Of a DNA stretch of 26,300 nt, positions 15,217 to 21,227 are shown in pieces. Position 1 is the stretch's first letter; every line of letters begins with the position of its first letter. Under the pieces are notes generated by a model that was not told the DNA's origin, made no database searches, and was given only the letters and a program-made list of their open reading frames with translations. Source of the DNA: Lichenicoccus sp964246745 (lineage in GTDB: Bacteria > Pseudomonadota > Alphaproteobacteria > Acetobacterales > Acetobacteraceae); the NCBI GenBank assembly GCA_964246745.1, contig CAXTRK010000042.1:1-26300 (forward strand), read 5' to 3'. Both the position numbers and the translations under genes were made by a program.

Positions 15217-16101
15217 TCAGCCTTCGCCGGCGAGCCAGGCGTCGCAGCATCGACGCGCCAGCGCGCGCACACGGCCGATGAAGGAGGCGCGTTCGCTGAC
15301 GCTGATGACGCCGCGCGCGTCGAGCAGGTTGAACAGGTGGCTGGCCTTCAGGCACTGGTCATAGGCCGGCTGGGCAACGCCTGCCTGCGCCAGCGCCAGG
15401 GATTGCCGCTCCGCATCCTCGAAATGGCGAAACAGCATCGCGGTGTCGGCCAGCTCGAAATTATGCCGCGAGTAATCGCGCTCGGCGCGCAGGAAGATGT
15501 CGCCGTAGGTGAGGCCGCGGCCGTCATAGTCGAGGTCGTAAACCCGTTCGGCGCCCTGCACATACATCGCCAGCCGTTCCAGCCCGTAGGTGAGTTCCGT
15601 CGAGGGCAGCGCCACCGGAATGCCGCCGACCTGCTGGAAATAGGTGAACTGGGTCACCTCCATGCCGTCGCACCAGACCTCCCAGCCGAGCCCCCAGGCG
15701 CCGATGGTGGGATTCTCCCAGTCATCCTCGACGAAGCGGATATCGTGGCTGGCGGTGTCGATGCCGATGGCGCGGAAGCTGTCGAGCAGCATCTCCTGGC
15801 TTTCGGGCGGTGTCGGCTTGAGCAGCACCTGATACTGATAATAGTGCTGCAGCCGATTTGGGTTCTCGCCGTAGCGGCCGTCGGACGGCCGTCGGCAGGG
15901 CTGCACGTAGGCGGTCCGCCACGGCCGGCCGCCGAGCGCGCGCAGGCTGGTATGCGGCGACAGCGTGCCGGCGCCCATCTCGACGTCGTAGGGCTGCAGG
16001 ATCGCGCAGCCCTGCTCCGACCAGAATTCGTGCAGCTTCAGGATCAGCGCCTGGAAGCTGAGCGGCCGCCTCAAGCGAGTGTGGCTGGATGAGGGCGGCA
16101 T
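15217..16101 (-). CDS. glyQ: Glycyl-tRNA synthetase alpha subunit
   Basis: Catalytic class II alpha subunit of the tetrameric glycyl-tRNA synthetase, 294 residues with this start. The core is highly conserved: SFQALILKLHEFWSEQGC, QPYDVEMGAGT, RRPSDGRYGENPNRLQHYYQ, RFVEDDWENPTIGAWGLGW, MEVTQFTYFQQVGG and ELTYGLERLAMY. The ATG at 16101 is a compromise. It leaves about 13 extra residues before the family core, and GGAG lies 13 bases upstream, longer than ideal. An in-frame ATG at 16143 lacks a ribosome-binding site. First gene of glyQ-glyS; its promoter must lie in the 89 bp before the divergent CoA-binding-protein gene. Confidence 0.95.
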   Translation of the reverse strand: MPPSSSHTRLRRPLSFQALILKLHEFWSEQGCAILQPYDVEMGAGTLSPHTSLRALGGRPWRTAYVQPCRRPSDGRYGENPNRLQHYYQYQVLLKPTPPESQEMLLDSFRAIGIDTASHDIRFVEDDWENPTIGAWGLGWEVWCDGMEVTQFTYFQQVGGIPVALPSTELTYGLERLAMYVQGAERVYDLDYDGRGLTYGDIFLRAERDYSRHNFELADTAMLFRHFEDAERQSLALAQAGVAQPAYDQCLKASHLFNLLDARGVISVSERASFIGRVRALARRCCDAWLAGEG

Positions 16102-16190
16102 CGTCAGGCACGTTCTCCGGGAGGGTGGAGGGGGCGGAACCATAAGGGTGCGGCCCGGTAAGCCGCAACCGATCTGATGGAGGGTGCCTC

Positions 16191-16631
16191 ATGACCAGCG
16201 TGATCCCGGGCGACGACGAACTCCGCGACATCCTGACCAGCACGCGGCGCATCGCGCTCGTTGGCGCCTCCGAGAGGCCGGAGCGGCCCTCCTACGACGT
16301 GATGGGCTTCCTGCTGCGGCAGGGCTATGTCGTGACTCCGGTCAATCCCGGCTTGGCCGGCCGGCTTATCCACGGGCAGAAGGTGGTGGCCGACCTCGCC
16401 GACGCGGCGCCGCTCGATATGGTCGATCTGTTCCGCGCCGCCGAGCATGTCGGCCCAATTGTCGGGGCGTCGGTGCGGCTGGGCGCGCGCACGGTCTGGA
16501 TGCAGCTTGGCGTCATCAACGAGGCGGCGGCGGCGATGGCGCGCGCGGCCGGAGTGCGCGTGGTGATGGACCGCTGTCCCAAGATCGAATCGCACCGGTT
16601 GCGCCTTGGCGGCACGCACACCAGCGCTTGA
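16191..16631 (+). CDS. CoA-binding-domain protein (YccU-like)
   Basis: A 146-residue protein consisting of one Rossmann-like CoA-binding domain (CoA_binding_2 family, YccU type). It contains IALVGASERPERPSYDVM (21-38), the nucleotide-binding loop, then YVVTPVNP and the GARTVWMQLGVINEAAAAMARAAG helix, and ends with MDRCPKIE. The domain resembles the N-terminal part of succinyl-CoA synthetase alpha and acetate-CoA ligases but stands alone, so no reaction can be assigned. The ribosome-binding site GGAGG is 6 bases before the ATG. The stop codon lies inside a 15-bp tandem duplication that repeats it in frame. Confidence 0.85.
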   Translation: MTSVIPGDDELRDILTSTRRIALVGASERPERPSYDVMGFLLRQGYVVTPVNPGLAGRLIHGQKVVADLADAAPLDMVDLFRAAEHVGPIVGASVRLGARTVWMQLGVINEAAAAMARAAGVRVVMDRCPKIESHRLRLGGTHTSA

Positions 16632-16648
16632 CGCCCCCACGCTTGACG
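16625..16648 (+). repeat. 15-bp-period duplication spanning a stop codon
   Basis: CGCTTGACG occurs at 16625-16633 and again at 16640-16648, an exact period of 15 bases. The TGA in the first copy is the stop of the CoA-binding-protein gene; the second copy places another TGA in the same frame five codons on. Confidence 0.8.
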
Positions 16649-16699
16649 GGCCACGGGCGCCGCGCCACATCTGATGTTCATCATTTGGATCATGCAGCC

Positions 16700-17506
16700 A
16701 TGACCAACGAGGAACGCGATCTTATCGCCCGCTTCATCGCCCGCGTCGGCGGACAGCCGCAGGCGGGCGGCAGCTTCGGCGCCAGCGTGCCCGCGACGCA
16801 GCAGCCGCTGCCGCCGATCGATCCCGAGGCGGACCGCTTCATCGGAACGACGATGAACCAATATCCGGAGGCGCGCTACCGCATCACCCAGATGGCGGTG
16901 GTGCAGGAAGCGGCCTTGGCCGAGGCGCAGAACCGCATCCGCCGCCTCGAGTGGGAGGTGCAGCAGGCGCAGGCGCAAGCGCAGCAGGCCCAGCAGCAGG
17001 CGCCGCGCAGCGGCGGCTTGTTCGGCGGCCTGTTCGGCGGCGGCGCGCGTCAAGCGCCGCCGCAACCGGGATACGCGCCGCGCGGTTATGGCCAGCAGCC
17101 CGGGTATGGAGCGCCGCCGCCGCAGCCCTCTTATGCTCCCGGGGTGCAGCCCGGCATGTTCCAGCGTCAGGGCTCGGGCTTTCTCGGCTCGGCACTCACC
17201 ACCGCGGCGGGCGTGGCTGGCGGGATGGTGGCCGGCAACGCGCTGATGGGGCTGTTTGAAGGTCATCAGGGCGGCGGGTTCGGCGGCGAGGGCTTTGGCG
17301 CCGGTGGCGGCGAGGGCGCGAACAATTACGGCGACGCGGGGGGCCCTTGGGGCGCAGGCGCCGACGGCGATCCCTTTGCCGGCCAGGGCACCGGCGTTGA
17401 CCCGGGTTTCGGCGGTCCGTCGGACGCGGGCGGCTTTGACGATGGCGGCGGTTTCGACTCCGGCGGCTTTGACTCCGGCGGCGGCTTCGACGACAGCAGC
17501 TTCTGA
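16700..17506 (+). CDS. DUF2076-type protein, Gly-rich
   Basis: A 268-residue protein matching the DUF2076/COG3416 family as I recognise it: N-terminal MTNEERDLIARFIARV, then PEARYRITQMAVVQEAALAEAQNRI and a Gln/Ala-rich coiled-coil stretch (about 75-103, AEAQNRIRRLEWEVQQAQ), then GGLFGGLFGGG. A Pro/Tyr/Gly linker (about 115-150) leads to a short hydrophobic segment (GSALTTAAGVAGGMVAGNALMG, about 160-183), followed by an acidic Gly-rich tail ending in repeated GFDSGG units. Function is unknown; the layout suggests a periplasmic or membrane-associated scaffold, but no signal peptide is evident. ATG at 16700 is the family start; no good ribosome-binding site is visible. Confidence 0.75.
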   Translation: MTNEERDLIARFIARVGGQPQAGGSFGASVPATQQPLPPIDPEADRFIGTTMNQYPEARYRITQMAVVQEAALAEAQNRIRRLEWEVQQAQAQAQQAQQQAPRSGGLFGGLFGGGARQAPPQPGYAPRGYGQQPGYGAPPPQPSYAPGVQPGMFQRQGSGFLGSALTTAAGVAGGMVAGNALMGLFEGHQGGGFGGEGFGAGGGEGANNYGDAGGPWGAGADGDPFAGQGTGVDPGFGGPSDAGGFDDGGGFDSGGFDSGGGFDDSSF

Positions 17507-17511
17507 TCGCC

Positions 17512-17540
17512 TCAGCGTCCGGTATCGAGCCGGACGCTGA
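17512..17540. terminator. Perfect 11-bp hairpin between convergent genes
   Basis: TCAGCGTCCGG and CCGGACGCTGA form an 11-base perfect stem around a 7-base loop. It begins 6 bases after the DUF2076 stop and overlaps the last codons and stop of the convergent exported phosphatase/nuclease gene. It has no T-tract on either side, so it is a structured candidate bidirectional terminator or 3'-end stabiliser, not a textbook intrinsic terminator. Confidence 0.55.
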
Positions 17541-18381
17541 CCGCGCAATGGTCGGAGATGCGCTCCTTCATCGCGGGATCCTTCTCCCGATAGACCATGA
17601 CCCGCAGGCTGCCCGGTTCCATCCAGCCCCGCGCGGCGCCTCCGGTCAGGATATGATCGATGAACGCCTCACCGCCCCAGCACGGGCTGATATAACCCGC
17701 AGTGGCGAGAGACATCGGCGCCGCCTGATCGAGCGCTTCCAGAAACGGATCATGCGCCGGCATGTTGCGGTTGAAGTCGCCCATCAGCACGAACGGCACG
17801 CCTTCCGCACTGCGCGCCGAGAGCCAGTCTTGAAGCACATGAAGCTGTGTGCGCAGCACCTGGCAGGCGCGCGGTCCTTTCGCATTGAGCGGCCGGCTCC
17901 AGCAGCCGGTCTTCAGATGCACGACGAGAATGCGCAGGTTGTGCCCGTCGCGCGAGATGGTAACATCGAGGCCGCTGCGCAGCGGGTATTTGGCGTGGCG
18001 GCCGTAGGTGTCGAGCCCGATCACGTCGGGATTGCGGATCACCTGGTAGTCGCGCCGTATCGCGATGCCGGTCTGCTGTATCACCGGATCGCCGATCATC
18101 TCGATACGATAGTCCGCGCGCGGGAACATCCGTGCCGCCATGTCGGCGCCGTCAACCTCCTCGACGCCGACCACGTCGGCGTTGAGATGCCGCGCATAGC
18201 GGGCGAGGGTGGCGATATCGTCGAGCCGCTTGGTGTGCGCGTCCTCCGGCAGGTCGGCGTCGGGCCGCAGGGTCAGCCATTCCAGGTTCCAGGTGGCGAT
18301 CTTCAGCTCCAGGGCGGCGGCCGGAGCGGCCGGCAGCGCTGCCAGACAGAGCAGCAGGACCGCGCGAGCGAGCTTACGCAT
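17512..18381 (-). CDS. Exported endonuclease/exonuclease/phosphatase-fold protein
   Basis: A 289-residue protein with a signal peptide (MRKLARAV then a Leu/Ala core to about residue 23) and an EEP (DNase I-like) domain. Catalytic blocks are visible in order: ATWNLEW (29-35), VVGVEEVDG (metal-binding Glu), LVVHLKTGCW, MGDFNRN (Asp/Asn pair), FIDHIL, and SDHCAVSV at the end (catalytic Asp-His). All key residues are present, so it should be an active metal-dependent phosphodiesterase or phosphatase outside the cytoplasm. The substrate (DNA, RNA, phospholipid or sugar phosphate) cannot be read from sequence. Starts at 18393 or 18399 are also possible; none has a clear ribosome-binding site. It overlaps the end of the carbonic anhydrase gene and is probably co-transcribed with it. 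Confidence 0.8.
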   Translation of the reverse strand: MRKLARAVLLLCLAALPAAPAAALELKIATWNLEWLTLRPDADLPEDAHTKRLDDIATLARYARHLNADVVGVEEVDGADMAARMFPRADYRIEMIGDPVIQQTGIAIRRDYQVIRNPDVIGLDTYGRHAKYPLRSGLDVTISRDGHNLRILVVHLKTGCWSRPLNAKGPRACQVLRTQLHVLQDWLSARSAEGVPFVLMGDFNRNMPAHDPFLEALDQAAPMSLATAGYISPCWGGEAFIDHILTGGAARGWMEPGSLRVMVYREKDPAMKERISDHCAVSVRLDTGR

Positions 18382-19066
18382 CGCCGACGGCATCGTCATC
18401 GGAGCGAAGCCTGGCCAAGGCCGCGCGCACCGTCATCGCGCGCCGGGACTGCTCGTCCAGCACCCAGATCGCGCCATGCCGAATGTCGTAGAACCATCCT
18501 TGCAGAGTGAGCCTGCCTTCGGCCGCGCGTGCCGCCACCGTGGGATGGGTGCGCAGATGGGCGAGCTGCAGCAGCACGTTCTGCTCGACCAGGGTGAGCA
18601 GCACGTCCTGCTCGTTCTCTCCAGGCTTCAACGCATGGGTGATGGCGAGCGCCGCCTCGGCGCTGCGCAGCCAGGTGCTCACCGTCGGCATGGCCGCCAG
18701 GCCATGCTCGTCGGGATGCAGCAGCGCCTTCATCGCGCCGCAATCGGAGTGTCCGCAGACGATGATGTTGGCGACGCCGATGGCGCTCACCGCATATTCG
18801 ATCGCGGCGGAGACGCCGCCCAGCATCTCGCCGTAAGCCGGCACGATGTTGCCGATGTTGCGCAGCACGAACAGGTTGCCGGGCTTCACCTGGGTGATCA
18901 TGCTGGGGCTGATGCGGCTGTCGGCACAGGTGATGAACAGCGTGTGCGGCGATTGTCCCCGCGCAAGCTCAGCGAACATTTCGCGATTGCTCGGGAAGAC
19001 CTCGCTCGAGAACGCCTGCGTACCCTCCAGGAGCGAAATCAGGCTTTGAGAAGCGTGTTCGTGCAT
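18374..19066 (-). CDS. Beta-class carbonic anhydrase
   Basis: Zinc enzyme interconverting CO2 and bicarbonate. The 230-residue protein has the beta-class zinc ligands C47 (in TCADSR, with the D49/R51 dyad), H106 and C109 (in GHSDCGAM), plus the conserved VLRNIGNIVP and AAIEYAVSAIGVANIIVCGH blocks. Start is the ATG at 19066 (MHEHASQ), which fits the family; the open frame extends upstream through the divergent nadQ region and that extension is rejected. An 81-bp gap separates it from nadQ and must hold both promoters. The product is most like the CynT/CAN-type cytoplasmic enzymes. Confidence 0.93.
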   Translation of the reverse strand: MHEHASQSLISLLEGTQAFSSEVFPSNREMFAELARGQSPHTLFITCADSRISPSMITQVKPGNLFVLRNIGNIVPAYGEMLGGVSAAIEYAVSAIGVANIIVCGHSDCGAMKALLHPDEHGLAAMPTVSTWLRSAEAALAITHALKPGENEQDVLLTLVEQNVLLQLAHLRTHPTVAARAAEGRLTLQGWFYDIRHGAIWVLDEQSRRAMTVRAALARLRSDDDAVGDA

Positions 19067-19147
19067 GCTGCAATTCCGGGAGTTGGGAATAGACTGTAGC
19101 CGATCCGAAGCGGAGATCTCCATTCCTTGCATGCGGCCGCCTGACCG

Positions 19148-20074
19148 ATGCACGACGACGACCAGTCGCCGCTGCATGCCGAACTGATCGCCGTGCTGGT
19201 CGCGGTCGGCGAGGACCAGCCACGCGTCCTGACCTTGTCCGATGGATCGGCGCTCCCGTACGGCCCGTTGGAGCGGGCGCATCGTTCGCTGCAATCCGGG
19301 CTAAGGAGCTGGGTTGAGCAGCAGACCCATCATCCGATCGGCCATGTCGAGCAACTCTACACCTTCGCGGACCGCGATCGCGCCGAAGGTCAGATGCGGG
19401 CGATCTCGATCAGCTACCTGGCTCTGACCCGGATCGGCGCCAGCGATGCCGGCTGGCGCGACTGGTATGGCTATTTCCCGTGGGAAGATCAGCGCGCCGC
19501 CACCGGCGCCGAGGCCGCGCGCAGCCTGGGCGCCCGCCTGTTGGCGTGGGCGGAGGCCTCGGGCGAGGCGGTCGTGCGGCAGCAGCGACGGCAGCGCTGC
19601 GCCATCGGCTTCGGCCTCGACGGCATGCCGTGGGATGAGGAGCTGGTGCTTCAGCGCTACGAACTGATGTTCGAGGCGGGGCTCGTTCAGGAGGCACACC
19701 CGAACGAGGCGCCCCCGAACGAAGCGCGACCGCCAGGCGATGGCACGGCGATGCTGCGTGACCACCGGCGCATCCTGGCCACCGGCATCGCGCGGCTGCG
19801 GGCCCGCATCAAATACCGCCCGGTGGTGTTCGAGCTGATGCCGGCGAGCTTCACCCTGCTGCAGCTTCAGCTCGCCTTCGAGGCGCTGGCGGGGCGGCGT
19901 CTGCACAAGCAGAATTTCCGTCGCCTGATCGAGCAACAGAGTCTCGTCGAGGAGACCGGCGCCGTCTCGGGGCGGGCGGTGGGCCGGCCGGCCAAGCTGT
20001 TCCGTTTTCGCCGCGAGGTGCTGCAGGCGCGTCATGCTGCTGGGAGCAAGCTGCCGGTGATGCGCCCCAGTTGA
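19148..20074 (+). CDS. nadQ: NadQ-type (NrtR-related) repressor of NAD synthesis
   Basis: A 308-residue two-domain regulator: an N-terminal Nudix-like domain (about 8-165) and a C-terminal winged helix (about 222-293) ending in GRPAKLFRFRREV (279-291), a signature of the NrtR/NadQ group. The Nudix box is degenerate. Around LERAHRSLQSGLRSWVEQQT (41-60) the paired catalytic glutamates are missing, so the domain should sense a NAD-related ligand without hydrolysing it. I recall this family (COG4111) as the alphaproteobacterial regulator of nadABC. Its gene lies 163 bp upstream of nadA on the same strand, and two matching palindromes sit between them. A 15-bp repeat array encodes EAHPN-EAPPN-EARPP (182-196) in the interdomain linker. 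No matching operator was seen in front of nadQ itself. Confidence 0.8.
   Translation: MHDDDQSPLHAELIAVLVAVGEDQPRVLTLSDGSALPYGPLERAHRSLQSGLRSWVEQQTHHPIGHVEQLYTFADRDRAEGQMRAISISYLALTRIGASDAGWRDWYGYFPWEDQRAATGAEAARSLGARLLAWAEASGEAVVRQQRRQRCAIGFGLDGMPWDEELVLQRYELMFEAGLVQEAHPNEAPPNEARPPGDGTAMLRDHRRILATGIARLRARIKYRPVVFELMPASFTLLQLQLAFEALAGRRLHKQNFRRLIEQQSLVEETGAVSGRAVGRPAKLFRFRREVLQARHAAGSKLPVMRPS
19691..19735 (+). repeat. 15-bp tandem repeat in the NadQ linker
   Basis: Three units starting at 19691, 19706 and 19721 (GAGGCACACC, GAGGCGCCCC and GAAGCGCGAC starts). The first two share 13 of 15 bases; the third has diverged. They encode Glu-Ala-x-Pro-(Asn/Pro) pentads in the linker between sensor and DNA-binding domains. 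Confidence 0.75.
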
Positions 20075-20100
20075 ATGCGTCCAGGTTGAATGCGTCCAGG
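20071..20100 (+). repeat. Perfect 15-bp tandem repeat across the nadQ stop
   Basis: TTGAATGCGTCCAGG occurs twice without mismatch (20071-20085, 20086-20100) and is followed by TTGA again. The TGA in the first unit is the nadQ stop, so in-frame TGA codons recur at 20072, 20087 and 20102. Confidence 0.9.
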
Positions 20101-20139
20101 TTGACCGGCTTGAACGGGGCGAGATTCATCCCAGATACC

Positions 20140-20167
20140 TTGACGTCGTTATGCTCAGTGCTAGCAT
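20140..20167 (+). promoter_or_regulatory. Candidate sigma70 promoter of nadABC
   Basis: TTGACG (20140-20145, 5 of 6) and TAGCAT (20162-20167, 4 of 6) are separated by 16 bases. The predicted start is near 20174, giving a leader of about 64 bases. Operator 1 covers the spacer and the -10 element, as expected for repression by occlusion. Confidence 0.6.
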
Positions 20168-20169
20168 AA
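20149..20169. promoter_or_regulatory. NadQ operator 1 (candidate)
   Basis: A 21-bp inverted repeat with arms TTATGCTCA and CTAGCATAA around GTG; the outer seven bases of each arm are perfectly complementary. It matches operator 2 closely and overlaps the candidate nadA promoter. Confidence 0.65.
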
Positions 20170-20196
20170 AGAACACGCCGCTTTCGGCGTTCTTTT
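20168..20196 (+). terminator. Terminator-like hairpin between the two operators
   Basis: AAAGAA and CGCCG pair with CGGCG and TTCTTT around a CTTT loop, with a two-base bulge on the 5' side, and the stem runs into TTTT. It is a good intrinsic terminator shape for read-through from nadQ. A transcript starting near 20174 would lack the outer 5' arm and keep only the 5-bp CGCCG stem. Confidence 0.6.
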
Positions 20197-20206
20197 ATGG
20201 CCCGAT

Positions 20207-20227
20207 TTATGCTCATAGTGAGCATTA
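20207..20227. promoter_or_regulatory. NadQ operator 2 (candidate)
   Basis: Arms TTATGCTCA and TGAGCATTA around TAG, with a single mismatch at the outer end. The centre is 58 bp from that of operator 1. It touches the AAGGA ribosome-binding site of nadA (20227-20231). Confidence 0.7.
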
Positions 20228-20237
20228 AGGATGCGCA

Positions 20238-21227
20238 ATGCTGCAGCAACTCCCGACACGCACCGACGCCCTTTACCAGCGCGTGCAGCGCGTGGTGCCG
20301 CGCATGGAATGGCGCCTGTTCGAGGACGATGTTGACGCCATCCTGCGTCTCAAGCAGGAGCGGCGCGCGGTGATCCTGGCGCACAATTATCAGACCCCGG
20401 AGATCTTCCACTGCGTGGCCGACATCGTCGGCGACAGTCTGGCCTTGGCGCGGGACGCGCAGAACCTCGACGCGGAGGTGATCGTCATGGCCGGCGTGCA
20501 TTTCATGGCCGAGACCGCGAAGCTGCTCAATCCGACCAAGCGCGTGCTGATCCCTGACCTGCGCGCCGGCTGCTCGCTTGCGGAGTCGATCACCGCCGCC
20601 GATGTGCGCCTGCTGCGCGAGCGCTACCCGGGCGTGCCGGTGGTGACCTACGTCAACACCTCGGCCGCGGTGAAGGCCGAGAGCGACGTCTGCTGCACCT
20701 CCGGCAACGCCAGGCGCGTCGTCGAGACAATCAGCCGGGAGTGGGGCACCGACCGTGTCATCATGATCCCAGACGAATACCTCGCCAAGAACATCGCCAA
20801 GGAAACCGGGATCACCATGATCACCTGGGCCGGTCATTGCGAGGTGCACGAGCGCTTCACGCCTGAGCAGATCCGCACGTTGCGCGCGGACAATCCCGGC
20901 ATCGTCGTGCTGGCGCATCCGGAGTGTCCGCCCGAAGTGGTGGCCGAGGCTGATTTCTCCGGCTCCACCAAGGGCATGTCGGATTACGTCTCGGCCGGAC
21001 AGGCGCGAAAGGTGGTGCTGATCACCGAGTGCTCGATGAGCGACAACCTCGCCGTGCAGAACCCGGGTGTCGAGTTCGTGCGTCCCTGCAATCTTTGCCC
21101 GCACATGAAGCGCATCACGCTCGCGGGTCTGCGCCGTAGCCTGGAAACCCTGACCCACGAGGTCGAGATCGAGCCGCATCTGGCGGTGCGCGCACGTCAG
21201 GCCGTCGAGAGGATGTTGGCCATATGA
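20238..21227 (+). CDS. nadA: Quinolinate synthase NadA
   Basis: [4Fe-4S] enzyme condensing iminoaspartate with dihydroxyacetone phosphate to quinolinate, the second step of de novo NAD synthesis. The 329-residue protein carries the three cluster cysteines at family positions: C112 (AGCSLAES), C201 (GHCEVH) and C287 (NLCPHMK). It also has the substrate blocks LAHNYQTPEI (47-56), YVNTSAAVKAESDVCCTSGNA and HPECPPEV. Start is ATG at 20238 with AAGGA 6 bases upstream; another ATG at 20231 is out of frame. First gene of nadA-nadB-nadC, overlapping nadB by ATGA. Confidence 0.98.
   Translation: MLQQLPTRTDALYQRVQRVVPRMEWRLFEDDVDAILRLKQERRAVILAHNYQTPEIFHCVADIVGDSLALARDAQNLDAEVIVMAGVHFMAETAKLLNPTKRVLIPDLRAGCSLAESITAADVRLLRERYPGVPVVTYVNTSAAVKAESDVCCTSGNARRVVETISREWGTDRVIMIPDEYLAKNIAKETGITMITWAGHCEVHERFTPEQIRTLRADNPGIVVLAHPECPPEVVAEADFSGSTKGMSDYVSAGQARKVVLITECSMSDNLAVQNPGVEFVRPCNLCPHMKRITLAGLRRSLETLTHEVEIEPHLAVRARQAVERMLAI

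Noticed and set aside
19112..19121. 10-bp palindrome GGAGATCTCC between the carbonic anhydrase gene and nadQ
   Set aside because: Too short, no second copy and no relation to the nad operators; kept only as a curiosity.
19851..21179. 442-codon minus-strand open frame over nadA and the control region
   Set aside because: Antisense to nadA; the NLDAF-NLDAF repeat in it is only the reverse reading of the 15-bp nucleotide repeat after nadQ.
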